Shown piece by piece: positions 46,479 to 58,518 of a stretch of DNA of 64,000 nt. Position numbers and translations under genes: made by a program. The DNA is taken from the NCBI RefSeq assembly GCF_016801865.2, contig NC_068938.1, positions 99,501,925-99,565,924 on the forward strand. The letters run 5' to 3'. The stretch is from Culex pipiens pallens. Lineage: Eukaryota; Arthropoda; Insecta; Diptera; Culicidae. The stretch's first letter is position 1; each line of letters begins with the position of its first letter. A model generated the notes under the pieces. The model did not search any database, was not told the DNA's origin, and worked only from the letters and a program-made list of their open reading frames with translations.

Positions 46479-48943
46479 ATTAGGGCATAGAGGGGTCGTG
46501 TGTTTTAGTACAAAACCACTGCTCCGTAACATTGACATTGTCGAAGATCAGATTGATTTACATGCGTTTAAACCTAGCGCTTGTATCCTGTGAGATGCAG
46601 GCCATTTTTTAAACACTTAAACTCGAAAACTCATAATCATTTGCAAATTGTTAAAAAAATTCCAACTTTTTTGGGAGTTCCAAGACAAATCTATTCATGT
46701 TTTGATTATATTCTTAAATCCAGTATCAAACAAGTATCAAACAATTTTGTTAAGGTAGGGCTAAGCTGGGTGCTGAATAGTGGTTCGCAAAACGGCCTCA
46801 ATTTTGAACTGTCAAAGTGGAACCAATTTACTGTTCGCCAAAAGTAGAGAGTATTGTTATCGATCATTACAAATTGTATATTATTTTTTTTTTGAAGAAT
46901 GAAAAATGTGTGGATTTTGAGGACCTGGAGTTGAATTCAAGAGTTTTAAAGAAAGTTGAAGACGAGATCGTATTTTTTTATAATTATGAATGGAAGTTGT
47001 TTATGGAGTCGATGCGGTTGTATCCATACAGAAGCTGTCTTTATTGTTTGATTCCGTTTCAAAACCCTGGTTTAGGGATAATCTTGTCTGTTTGTTGGAT
47101 CAGTTTCGCTCGAATAAGCGAAGTTTTTTCGTTGGACCAGAAAGAGCTGCAGGATTCCAAAATCAGCCAATTTATCTGCGACATCGCAGAATGATACTCT
47201 CGCCGCAGTTCTTCGTCACCCATTAAAAGAAAAATCTCTTCTAACCGTTCAGAACGCGACAATTTGCTAGCAAAAAATATTAAAAACTAGACAAAATAAA
47301 ACACAAACTACGGACTATAAAACAGCTCAATTACCAATAAGAAAAAAGTCATGCTTGTGCTTGAACAGCTTCCTACTTTGTAGATGTAAACAAAGTGGGA
47401 CCATTCGAAAATCACGTTACGCATTCTCTCTATTCACCACCCAGGGGCTAAGTACTGTAGCCTTGGGTAGTGTTGTGAATGAGTGATAGAAAAAACTATC
47501 ATTTGATGATTTATGCACAAAAATATCAGAGGGTATAGCGACCGTCACTATAGCTTGTGAGTTCTCTTTTTTTATTTCGTGGTTGCCAGCAAGAGCATTC
47601 TCTTTCTAGCACTCCTTCTCTTTTCCTCAATTTCTTTATATATAATATTAAAAAATATATAATTGAAATTACAAGCCAGAATTTCAACAGTTCAATGAAA
47701 AAACCATTGGAAAATGCATTATTCACCCGTATAGTTGATATGCAATCATAATTTTTCTAAAAAAAGATGTAAGATCTGACAATTTTTTTTGCGAAAACAT
47801 CTTTTTGCGGTCAAAAACAAAATTCAAAAGATTTTTGAATCAACCCAAACAAGCTTAAAATGATTCTAAACACAGGAGAATGCATTTGAAATTGATTTTA
47901 GTTGAATGCACTGCCGCTCGAAGCTAGTCCGTCCCATATGTAATTTCGTCAATCTTGAGGTAATGATGCTGTTTGGTTCGAAATCATGTATACTATCAGA
48001 AAACCTAATAAAATTTAATACTTTGTTCTAGAAAACCGAAGAAAATCCACTTTTACGCAAAATTCTAACACGTAGCCTTATGGGCGGGACAAATTTTTGC
48101 CCCTGATTTTTTCGGGCCGACTTTAAAGGAGAGTTGACACAAACTTTAAATAAAATATGTTTTGATAAATTAATTGAAATTTCATAAGTGTCTTGCACGA
48201 TTTTTTTTTAATCAAGAGCTGCAAAATTGGTTGATGTTTTATCCATCAAATCTGGTTTAAAATGGCAAACTAAAACGATCACTAGACACATTTTAAATTA
48301 GTTTGCATTTTCTTAAATCTGGTGATAGTGATGATGATAAAATCAAATAAATACGGATCATGTAAAATGGAATGCAAGAGAATTAACCAAATATTGATGT
48401 TATGTTATGTCATGTATTGCCAAAAAATATCACATTCAAAAATTTCATCGTTTCCAAAACAAAGTCATCATCTGCATTTCACGATCCCTCTTCTCCACCC
48501 AAAACAAAGCGCTGTGTGCCCCCTCTCAAAGGTAGTAATCATGATTTGATTATTATAATAAAAATAACAAAATGTGGGAGACCGAAACAATGGAACTCCG
48601 TCGCTGGCAAATCTTTGTTTTTTTCCAGGTTTTCCCGTCGCATCGTCATCGTCAAAAAAACGCAGCGCCCAAGAAGAGTCTCACGCGGCTGGCAAACTCG
48701 CGAAAGGAAGTGCAAGTCTTGCTGGCTGGCGCGAGCAATTTGTATCAAATTAAATAATCAACTGAGAATAATCGATCGAAAACGTTTCCCCCTACCTCTA
48801 ACCGTGGTTTGCAATGGGAATTTCTGTGTCACGACAACAATCCTCTAGACCTGATGTATGGACGTAACAGAAGGATTCCATTGCCAACAACGATTAGGTT
48901 TCGAAAACATATATTAAACATGGTTCAGCAAAGAAGATCTGTT
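46479..48943. other. Mixed unassigned DNA with an old MITE fragment
   Basis: 46580-47260 has several 67-125-codon frames on both strands; a minus frame (47059-47262) has charged, protein-like composition but no recognisable family. 47911-47940 (CTGCCGCTCGAAGCTAGTCC) recurs at 50373-50400, and 48068-48083 recurs at 34405, marking an old dispersed element at about 47900-48120. 48480-48840 is unique-looking. Confidence 0.3.
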
Positions 48944-49118
48944 CACGGAGAAAAAAGAGTTCCCAAAATCGTGAACCTGAAAATGGGAACCACGAACAAA
49001 GTGTTCAAATCCCATGGTACGATTTTGAAAAACGTACCATGGAATTTGAACACTTTGTTCGGGGTTCCCATTTTCATGAACGCTTGTTCACGATTTTGGG
49101 AACCCTTTTTTCTCCGTG
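48944..49118. mobile_element. Short palindromic MITE, 175 bp
   Basis: Nearly perfect foldback with ends CACGGAGAAAAAAG and inverse. The stem includes GAGTTCCCAAAATCGTGAAC and GAACAAAGTGTTCAAATTCC-type blocks. TT flanks both sides. The motif order GAGTTC, CGTGAAC, GGGAACCA is shared with the 172-bp element at 61308-61479, so they are likely subfamilies of one group. Confidence 0.75.
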
Positions 49119-50398
49119 TTGTCTCAAATTTAGAATCTTTCTAAAATCTCTAATGCAATTTCGATAAAAAGTAAACACAAAATCCTCATTCGCAAATTAG
49201 CGTGGAATGCAGTCGCTACAGCTCTCAGCTGGGAAAATCGAAATTTCGAAATTCTGTTTCACCCAGATACGACCCCACACTTGTTTTCCCGGTTGCAAGA
49301 ACGAAAGAAAACCCACCGCGAGTCTTTTGCGTGTGATTTGAATACCAGCGTTTACTTATTGACTAACTGACGTGAGCTTCTTCTATGGCAATTTGAAGTT
49401 TTTTTTTTTTCTTTCGTTTTGCTTCCCCTGGAAAGAATGATGAAAGAAAGTTTACGAAAGAATTGGCAGAAGAATTCAAGATTTTCCCAGGCTTTGGCGA
49501 GCACTGGAGTTGGACGGTCAATTACCGAGCAAATTACCCGGTCTCTGAGAGACACCAGTTGTGGAATCGTTTTGTAATGGTTCAGCAAAGAAGGGAGCTT
49601 TGCGTCATAAAGGTTGCAAAGTGGAATAACATGAATTAGGTTAAAAGCAAAACTGGATGATTTTTTTGTGACAAGCTGATTTTTGTTACAATTTATTGCA
49701 TCTGTATAAATAAAAAAACACATTTGAATTGTTCCCAATAACCGTATTTTCTGATCTTTTCAAGTATATTTTTTGCAACACAAAATATAATTTTGTCTGA
49801 AATATGAAATATGTAAAAAGTTTAGACCTTTTTGAAAGTTAAGCTTGATTTAAACAAAAGAAAGCATTTTCATTGAAAAGATCCGAATATTTCACAAAAG
49901 TTTCGATTTTTAACATTGAAAATCAGACCAATAATTTTAAAGATATCTCGACTTTTTTTATTAGGTCTTATAAACAAATATAAACATTGAGTGTATCCCT
50001 GTCAATGTTCATCGGTGTAAGCGAGATATACTCAATGTTTACATTTGTTTATGGGATGTAATGAAAAATAAAGTCTAGATCTAGATGATTTATCAGTTGA
50101 AAATTACAGTCTTATTGTTTGACTTCAAATCCAAAAATTGTACCTCAAAAAATAACTATTCAATTTGAAAAGTCATACGAAAAAAATTGGTGGAATTTTT
50201 TTGAAATGCTGTTCTTTCAAGAATTATTTTTTAGCTCAAAAACCCTAAAAAAATCGATTATATATCTAAAAGTAGTTTGAAATGCTACGGTTGCTTAAAA
50301 AATAAATACTTATTCCAGATGTCTGATAATTTTCAAAAAACGCAATTTTGTCAAAATATAATTTCTCCTAAACTGCCGCTCCAATCTAGTCCATCCCA
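49119..50398. other. Unassigned DNA with an inverted repeat at 49968-50054
   Basis: 49968-49997 (TTATAAACAAATATAAACAT …) pairs with 50024-50054 (GATATACTCAATGTTTACAT …) around a spacer of about 27 nt, probably a small MITE. 49200-49740 is unique-looking; a 128-codon minus frame there has no recognised domain. Confidence 0.35.
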
Positions 50399-50400
50399 TA

Positions 50401-50600
50401 GAGGAGAAAAGCAACTCGCGACAAAATGTTGAGGCTAGGAATTTTGACAGGTATGATTTTCATAAAGTATTCGCCTCCTTTTCTCTCCCACAAAAAACTG
50501 GGGACAATGTAGTTGTCAAATTCGGCCAAAATGTTAAAGTCACTCACAAAATGAACTTTGAGTGATTTGAGTTCATTTCTGACGTCACGATTTTCTCCTC
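50401..50600. mobile_element. MITE, GAGGAGAAAA ends, copy A (200 bp)
   Basis: Inverted ends GAGGAGAAAA / TTTTCTCCTC, with TA at 50399-50400 and 50601-50602. It is inserted in a copy of the 47911-type repeat (CTGCCGCTCCAATCTAGTCC … CCCATA | TATG), whose intact arrangement is seen at 47911-47942. Close in sequence to copy B. Confidence 0.85.
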
Positions 50601-50827
50601 TATATGAAAAAAGTGAGTGCTGAGATATCGCCGTGAGAAGCCCAAAAAATGTTTCAACTTTATTTACATTTCTAATCACCATTTTTTACAAGCAAAATCT
50701 ACAATTATTTCAAAATAGGTTCAAAAAGTACCCCTATCCTAAAATTGACTCAAAAAAGTTAAAATTTATTGGTTAATTTGGTAAATTTTCGTGCTGGGAC
50801 TGACCTGACTTTATTTATCCATCAATA

Positions 50828-51028
50828 GAGGAGAAAAGCAACTCGCGACAAAATTTTGAGGCTAGGAATTTTGACAGGTATGATTTTCATAAAGTATTCG
50901 CCTCCTTTTCTCTTCCACAGAAAACCTGGGAACGAGGTAGCTGTCAAACTAGGCCAAAATGTTAAAGTCACTCACAAAATGAACTTTGAGTGATTTGAGT
51001 TCATTTCTGACGTCACGATTTTCTCCTC
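50828..51028. mobile_element. MITE, GAGGAGAAAA ends, copy B (201 bp)
   Basis: Direct-orientation second copy of 50401-50600 with only about a dozen differences. It has its own TA pair (50826-50827, 51029-51030) and unrelated flanks, so it is a separate insertion rather than a tandem duplication. Confidence 0.85.
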
Positions 51029-51240
51029 TATAAAGGCAAGTCTGTCAGGTTATCAAGGTAGGTTTGAACATTTACAACAGAAATTTGCCTGTCATTTGTT
51101 GGTTTGTTTTGGTAGTTTTCCAAGTAATTTTTATCAATGATCTAAAATTTATTCATGAAGGAAAAGTACTGATTTTATTGAATATTAGCTCATTGGTATG
51201 TAATTGTGGTTTGGTTGAGCGTTTTAGCAGAATGCATTAC

Positions 51241-51316
51241 TGTGAATACAAAGAGACGAGTTGTTCCTTTTAATTTCGTGGAATTAAAAGGAACAACTCG
51301 TCTCTTTATATTCACA
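51241..51316. repeat. Long perfect-stem hairpin
   Basis: A stem of about 35 bp (TGTGAATACAAAGAGACGAG … and its inverse, one mismatch at ACAAAG/ATAAAG) around CGTGG. The core TTGTTCCTTTTAATT is exact. No obvious duplication flanks it. GC-rich unique sequence follows. Confidence 0.75.
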
Positions 51317-51448
51317 TTGGTATGTGTGGCGGCCGACGCAGAAGGACCCCGACCCGCGGATTGTCCCAGCAAACACGAGCAGCAGATTTCGGTGCACAAA
51401 TGAAACAATAGATTTGTTCAGACCGACCGATCTAGGCGGTGGTCGCGG

Positions 51449-51560
51449 TGTTACTCAACACTTTATTGAAAAGAACGGTACAGAGTAGAAGATAGAAATG
51501 AAGAGTACAAAAACAAACGTTAAATATTTGGGTGGTACAAAAACCATGTTGGTCGCAACA
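51449..51560 (-). repeat. Possible short solo LTR (112 bp)
   Basis: On the minus strand the segment starts TGTTGCGACC and ends GAGTAACA, so it has TG…CA borders with inverted TGTT/AACA. It contains CAATAAAG, a polyadenylation-signal-like motif, near its 3' part. This is the layout of a short Ty1/copia LTR. No 5-bp duplication or primer-binding site could be confirmed. Confidence 0.25.
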
Positions 51561-54309
51561 GTAGTTTTTTTTTATTATCGTGGTTATCCCATGCATGAGG
51601 ATTAGGCCGTCCCAAAAAAATGAAAAGTTGTCAAATCTTCGGTGCTCACCCCTAGAATGATAGATTAGGATGTCAGGAACAATGTTTTCATACAACAAAA
51701 AATTCCCAAAAATGGTTTACAACTCGCGCGCGGAGCTTGAATGAAAAAAGTGCATTTTTCGAGTATTTTTCAGAAATGCGCGTAACAATCATACTAAAGT
51801 CATTCAAATTTGGTCGCCTTGGGCTTCAAGTGATAGTTTAATGTCCCCTGAACAAATTCCTGTACAGACATAGTCCATAAAAGCTTGTGTTTGAGCATGG
51901 CAGAAAAATTTTGCTGCCAAAACTAATGCATTCAGCTTATAGGAAATTTTACGGAGATCATTTTGCTTTTTTTTACATTCAATTTATGTCCACGCAAAGC
52001 CGAGATATTTGCATTTTAGCGAACAAAAAGAGACGAATTTTCAAAATTCTTGGTATATAAGCGTTTTTAGCATAAAACATTGGCTACTATGATTACAAAC
52101 GAGAACGCATCTATTTTGGATATATTTATTTTGTTCGCTCAAAAACGATATTTGTTAATAAAATTTCATGGAAAAACATGAGATTATCTCACAATGTGAC
52201 GTAAACGACAAATAATCATAAATCAAAATTAATTTTATTAAAGTTCATATCTCCAAGCTGTGAACGTGATTTTTTATGTATGTACATTCAAATTAAACAA
52301 ATTCATTTATAAAAAACTTATTTTTTCAAACAAAAAGTTACCCATTAGAGCTTTATTTGTTCATATCGAGAAGAGCACATAGCACATAGGACTTTCCAAT
52401 TACATTTTATTTTATTATATATTATATTTGTATTATGTATTTTTATATAACACCACACTTGACACACCATACACAACACCAATGCGATTATAAATCAAAG
52501 CGTTTGGTACGGTATGTCCACGCATCCTTCCACCCCTGTAGATTCAGTGAAATGTGATCCGTTCTCAGAATCCTCTCTGCGGTAAACACAACGCAGTAGG
52601 GCTGGCCGCTTTAATTTTTGCAATACATTTTCGGGTGTTCTCGAATGTACTGCAATTATTAATAATGACAAGAAAAGTGCTTGGGGCGTTATCTAATCAC
52701 AAGACTTTCCAGCATGCTTTCATCGGACTGGCTGCGTTTGTGTTAGATTAGATTAGATTAGATTAGATACCTGAAACAAAAAAATCATCAATATCGATAG
52801 AAAACCATTATTTGGTGGTTTCTATTATTTTGAATTGACTTTTTTGTAAATAACAGAAATTAACTCTTTTAAATTAAAATAGCGTAAGTTATTATTTTTT
52901 TAATAACTTTTTTTTTGTAAATTTGGCCCGCAAGCTCATTTGAGCTTTAAATTTGGCCCGGCCTCCAAAAACTTTGAGCACCCCTGGTCTATGACCTTGC
53001 TGTAAACGTTCTTTTTTTGAGCAGAATTATTACTTTATCTCAGTGAAGAAGGCAAAATATTATGAAATAATATTTTAACGCATCTTTATTAAATAACACT
53101 GATGCTTCAGTAGTTATGCAAATCTACCAACTTTTGATTGAAACCGAAAACGATTTCATTCACCATGAATGCTAATGCTAATTTGCCTATCTTCATCATT
53201 CGTTTCATTCAAAAATTTGAATCCAAAATGCGATAAGGATTCAAACTTTACATTTCGCTTGCAAAATCAATTCTTTTTTGTGTCCCTCTTGCCCCAGCTA
53301 CACACAAAAAATCAATATTTCCCCCCAAAACACGATAAATCACCGCAAACTGCTTAACTATTCATTCACCTCCCACGCACAACCCCGACACACACTCATG
53401 GAACGTCGACGCAGGTCGGATCTAGTCGATCTGGACATGCACGAGCGCGCGCGCGCCAAAAACGGACCAAACACGTCCGAAACATAAAACATCACCACCC
53501 GGTCCCCAGCGCAAACATGTGACGCAATGATCGATTTGTGGTGATAAATCTTCATTCATAAAAAAGTTGGCTGCCCGACCTCCGGGAGATCTTCCGAACG
53601 ATGACTCAGTTGAAGACCCCAACACGATCTCGACGACACTATCCAGCGGAGGAAGACCTGATTCCTGTGCGAGGTTCCCCTCGGCTGATCGTGCCCGAGT
53701 CAGGTTCGAAATTTCACATGCTCAGCGGATCGGGCAAACAACAACGGCTCAAGAACATAACATATTGCCATCGGTTGTGTTTTATGTACACACATTTGTT
53801 TAGATTTTAATCAAAATCGATGGGAAATGTTGGCCGCGGAGCTCAGGGAACTGCAACCACCGGATTCCCGACTTTGGGCTGAGGAAGGGTGGTTGAATCG
53901 ATTTGGTATTGTTTTGCTCGAAGTGGTGACGGAACTGATGCAAAGTGTGACCGGTATGGTGGTAGAGCAAACTACCAAGTTTTGGACACCTAACGAAATT
54001 GATAGTGTTCACTTTAATGCACAAAATTGTTTGACACAAGTTCGGAAAAATCAAAACCAATTGAGTGCCATAAAGAACTTTTGAATGAATAAGAAGAGGC
54101 AATTAAAGTAGATTCAGAACAGAATTTCACAAAAAAAAACTTGATCGATTTTTTGAGACTTCGGTTAGACGTCATCCATGAAGTACGAACGGTTTTAATC
54201 GATTTCAGCGGATGGATGACGTCAAAAGGATGAATATTCGTATTTTTTAACTGGGGTCAAACTTTGTTTGCACATTTAGTATGCCCAAATTTATGAAGTG
54301 GTCATTTAT
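51561..54309. other. AT-rich DNA, a hAT-like end, then GC-richer DNA
   Basis: 52742-52768 is a short (GATTA)n run. 52925-52990 looks like one end of a hAT-type element (TTTGGCCCGG … AGCACCCCTGGTC). 53380-54100 is GC-richer. A frame of 85 codons at 53827-54084 is described separately. Confidence 0.35.
53827..54084 (+). CDS. Unrecognised 85-codon open frame, candidate only
   Basis: ATG at 53827 (context GGAAATGT) opens a frame with protein-like composition: MLAAELRELQPPDSRLWAEE at the N-terminus, then a likely amphipathic helix rich in L, V and E, and a polar tail. No domain recognised. The minus strand is also open across most of it, which weakens the case. No TATA box or splice signal could be tied to it. 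Confidence 0.15.
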   Translation: MLAAELRELQPPDSRLWAEEGWLNRFGIVLLEVVTELMQSVTGMVVEQTTKFWTPNEIDSVHFNAQNCLTQVRKNQNQLSAIKNF

Positions 54310-55180
54310 TTCTTGTTTACTTGTTTCTTGTTTCTTGTTTCTTGTTTCTTGTTTCTTGTTTCTTGTTTCTTGTTTCTTGTTTCTTGTTTCTTGTTTCTTG
54401 TTTCTTGTTTCTTGTTTCTTGTTTCTTGTTTCTTGTTTCTTGTTTCTTGTTTCTTGTTTCTTGTTTCTTGTTTCTTGTTTCTTGTTTCTTGTTTCTTGTT
54501 TCTTGTTTCTTGTTTCTTGTTTCTTGTTTCTTGTTTCTTGTTTCTTGTTTCTTGTTTCTTGTTTCTTGTTTCTTGTTTCTTGTTTCTTGTTTCTTGTTTC
54601 TTGTTTCTTGTTTCTTGTTTCTTGTTTCTTGTTTCTTGTTTCTTGTTTCTTGTTTCTTGTTTCTTGTTTCTTGTTTCTTGTTTCTTGTTTCTTGTTTCTT
54701 GTTTCTTGTTTCTTGTTTCTTGTTTCTTGTTTCTTGTTTCTTGTTTCTTGTTTCTTGTTTCTTGTTTCTTGTTTCTTGTTTCTTGTTTCTTGTTTCTTGT
54801 TTCTTGTTTCTTGTTTCTTGTTTCTTGTTTCTTGTTTCTTGTTTCTTGTTTCTTGTTTCTTGTTTCTTGTTTCTTGTTTCTTGTTTCTTGTTTCTTGTTT
54901 CTTGTTTCTTGTTTCTTGTTTCTTGTTTCTTGTTTCTTGTTTCTTGTTTCTTGTTTCTTGTTTCTTGTTTCTTGTTTCTTGTTTCTTGTTTCTTGTTTCT
55001 TGTTTCTTGTTTCTTGTTTCTTGTTTCTTGTTTCTTGTTTCTTGTTTCTTGTTTCTTGTTTCTTGTTTCTTGTTTCTTGTTTCTTGTTTCTTGTTTCTTG
55101 TTTCTTGTTTCTTGTTTCTTGTTTCTTGTTTCTTGTTTCTTGTTTCTTGTTTCTTGTTTCTTGTTTCTTGTTTCTTGTTT
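54310..55180. repeat. Pure 7-bp satellite (TTTCTTG)n, about 122 copies
   Basis: After one irregular unit (TTTACTTG) near 54317, about 860 bp repeat TTTCTTG without visible change. Because 7 and 3 share no factor, all three plus frames are open and encode the same heptapeptide cycle LVSCFLF, and the minus strand encodes KKQETRN. The roughly 300-codon frames are a by-product, not genes. Since a base change would show in at least one frame, the array is essentially uniform. Confidence 0.98.
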
Positions 55181-55221
55181 TATCTTTAAATCAAATTGAA
55201 ACATTTAATTAACAACAAGGT

Positions 55222-56185
55222 TTTTAACGATAAAATTATCGAGGCTCGAAAACGATAACGATAGTTCTATTGTTATCGTCGGGACGATAATGGACTCATT
55301 TTTAAAATCTTTCTAAAATCGACTAAATTCAACCACCTCATGTTAAATTTTTAATGCTTTCACTAATATTGTTTTTGAAAATGTAGTAAGTTTCAAAGTA
55401 AAATATGTACTCAAAATTGTTCACAACTTATCATATTTTTTTCGTAAATACTCAAAATTTCAAATTATGCAATATGGGTACGAAACGCAGCGACATTTCG
55501 TATGCTTTTTCATTTTATTTTGGTTGTTTTTTGGAAAATACTAAAATTTTCACAAATTTCCGTATTTCTTTGAAAATACTCAAATTCTCAAATATCCATT
55601 ATGGGTATCAAAAAAAGCAAAGTTTTGCATTCTTTTCACTTGATTAGAGTTTTTTTTTAAATACTAAAATTTTCACAAAATACCGTATTTTTCCGAAAAT
55701 ACTCCAATTGCAATATTGATATCAAACGACGCAAAATTTGGTGTGATGCATACAAAATTTGAATGTATATATGAAGTGTGCAAAATTTCGCTTCTTTTGA
55801 TACCCATATTGCACACTTTGAAAATTTGAGTATTTTCTAAAAAATACGATAATTTGTGAAAATTTTAGTATTTAAAAAAACTTATAATGTAAAAAAGCAT
55901 AAAAATTTCGCTTCTTTTGATACCCATGTTTCAAATTATAAAAAATGAGTACAATTTTGAGTACATAAAACATAGTGCATATAACTAACTACATTTTCAA
56001 AAAATATATTCTAAGTGAATGCATTGGAAATTTAACATGATATGATTGAATTAATCGATTTTAGAAGAATTAAATAATGAGTCTTCGTCCATTATCGGCC
56101 ACCGGTAGAATTATCGAAATAACGATAACTATATCGTTACCGTCAGACGATAATATTATCGACGAAAATTTATCGATTAACAATC
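55222..56185. mobile_element. FB3: GATAA-rich foldback with internal tandem repeats
   Basis: The ends are dense in ATTATCG/CGATAAT in both orientations (55225-55300 and 56095-56180). Inner parts of the two halves are inverted copies (CTCATTTTTAAAATCTTTC left; inverse right at about 56050-56090). The middle holds repeats of about 100-110 bp in each orientation with TATGGGTATCAAA…GC…AAA and AAAATACTCAAA motifs. Resembles Drosophila FB elements in design, though not in sequence. No coding region. Confidence 0.7.
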
Positions 56186-58518
56186 TTGATTAACAAGCCG
56201 TTTGGAAGTTGATTTCATGCTAACTTCAGCAAAGACGGGTATTTACACTCGAGAAAAAACTAGTATTGAACATTTGGTTCATTTTAAATGTCTGAGGTTT
56301 CCAAAGAAGTGGTTGGAATCCAAAAAAAATGTTTTTTTTTTCTAATTTTGTTAATTTAAAACTTCTATTTAAAAAAAGCTCAGCATTTATATGTGTATTT
56401 TTATCTGAAAAGGAGTGTAGATTCACATTTTTTTTATGTTAAATTCCATTATAAATTTTATTGAAAATTCATAAAAAGGTACAAACTTTACATTTTACCG
56501 TGAAATCTATTTTATTGTGTTTTTGTATTATACGATACTTGTTTTCTCTTCTGAACGATGCCCCTATATTCCTTATAAATTTACTCGATTGTTTAGAAAA
56601 CTCAAACTGGAAACATGGAATATATAGTACACCATAGTTTGTGCAACAATTGGTTATCAACCCTATACTGAATGCCGGGATATGCAAATCTCTCCCGGTG
56701 AACTGTGCGCCTGAGATTTATCAACTGATAATTGAACAAACGCTGTTCAACTTTTCAGCGCTCTCGGTGAGAAAATTTATTGTGTTTGTACTGCTCTGGC
56801 AAAAACTCTTACCTACAGATGCCAGTTCGATGTCGTCGGTGCGGATTCCTTGCTGCTTTTTTTCTTCCTTCGAATCATGAACGGATATTGAAGATTGCTA
56901 ACAGATTTCACCATCTCGATAACCGTTACTTGCTGGTCGGCGATTCTACCCAACTCTTTCAAGCATAAAGCTTTGCCAACTATTTGCCAACATCCATCAC
57001 CTGCACTGTCATCACAACCTGTTGGGGGTGAAATCCAACCTAAACCGGCGACAATGTCGTACAGATCCGTAAGACCCGTATCAAGGTCGCGTTTCTCTCT
57101 AGTGTCCAGATCTGTCAGCTGTGGGCCCAAAACGTCACATCAAATCAGGCTCAAATTATCCGTAGATCGGGCTAAACTTCAGACCTGAGAGAGTGTTGAA
57201 ACTAAATCCTATTGAAAATTTAACACCCACGGAGGGATCTCTGTCAGGCGGCTCTGTCGGGAGTTTTGACGCTGGCTCCTCCACCTGGCTCTCAGCTGAT
57301 TATGCTTAGTCGCTCCAGTGAGTTTCAAGATTTGGGAACCAGAAATGGTCAAATGTGTCAATTATAGCTCTAGGAGGTCGCATGGTTAGAGTGGTGGCCA
57401 CGGTGGGTCAATCTTGGAATAATTTGAGAATAATTATCTGAATATTGATTTGTATTTTTGATTTAGATTTTCAATGTTGAAAAAAAACATCATTTTCTTG
57501 CATTTTTTTTCAATTTAATTCACCATTTTGATATGGTCAAGCAGTGTGTGTCTTACCTGAAAGAATGATCCATTCTCGTGTATTTTTGTTCCTCTTCTTC
57601 CTCTTCTCAACATCATTGCCCTTTCACGGGGCCTGTCGTCGTGGGCCCCAAATCGAACGCGTGAGTGAGGAGAGAACATCGGCCCGAAAAAAATATCAGA
57701 TTTCATCTCACTCAATCAACACGACGACGACAACAACAGAGTTTCGGGGTGAATTTATTCCGATTGTCAAATACGTCATTTTGCTCAGCGATAAATCTTG
57801 TTCCGATCGGCTGCGGACCAACGTTATGGGGAAGTGAGTGGGTGGGGGTTGCTTTTGCTGGATTTGGCTAAAATGAACTTAAATTCTGACAGAGTGTTGA
57901 GTTGAATGAATGGTACTGTTATCATGATCATGATGGGAGTTGAATAAATAGTATGATATTCTGGTTTTATGAGTCTGAATATCAAATCGTTCAAAATGTA
58001 GTTTTCAAAATATTTAGAAGATACCTTCATTATTTAAATTTGCTGTTCCATTTCCGTCCTGCAGCATTCCATAATAGTCATAATTCTCTGTTTACATTCC
58101 AAAACACCGGAATCAAGAAAAAAGGAAACAAACATCCAAAGAAACAACCCTCGGGTGGTGGTGAAAACCTGCCTCGACCTGGACAACACAAGCTTGTACG
58201 ATGGTGTTAATTGATCATGTTTGTTAAAAATTAATATTATCTTGCCTCAAACCGAACGAAGCGAAGCCCACGCTTCTTCATTTCCCTCGCCTTAGGTCCC
58301 CATTCCAATCCGCGTGAGTTCCGTCTCTCCCCAGCGAGAAGCTCATTGAAACGTTGAACTCGTGGCAGAATTAATTCATGGCCTTATCTCACCGTGGGCC
58401 CCCAGTTTGGGGGGACTGGCACCCCGTGCCCGAGAGTTGCCTTAAGCCTTATCGGTGCTGGGACCACGAGACTTGGCCAGGCAGGGTCTCACCCTCACAA
58501 ATTCCTTTTGCTTCGTTT
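56186..58518. other. Unique-looking DNA, weak coding hints only
   Basis: 56640-57190 has open frames on both strands; one is listed separately. 57560-57850 and 58230-58500 are GC-richer. No repeats with partners elsewhere in the window are seen here, which sets this block apart from its neighbours. Confidence 0.3.
56632..56880 (+). pseudogene. Weak candidate: C-terminal chemoreceptor-like fragment
   Basis: A frame with no ATG (opens after a stop near 56637) reads LPVNCAPEIYQLIIEQTLFN and then ALSVRKFIVFVLLWQKLL before a stop at 56878. The order LPV, a hydrophobic stretch with LII-Q, then LSV-KF is reminiscent of the last exon of insect odorant receptors. The match is by eye and poor after KF. 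It could equally be chance. Confidence 0.15.

Noticed and set aside
54281..55212. Overlapping ORFs of about 300 codons on both strands
   Set aside because: They are produced by the 7-bp satellite, whose length relation to the codon keeps every frame open. The translated heptapeptide repeat has no other support.
57360..57415. tRNA-like A box (CATGGTTAGAGTGG)
   Set aside because: No B box at the right distance and no pairing acceptor stem.
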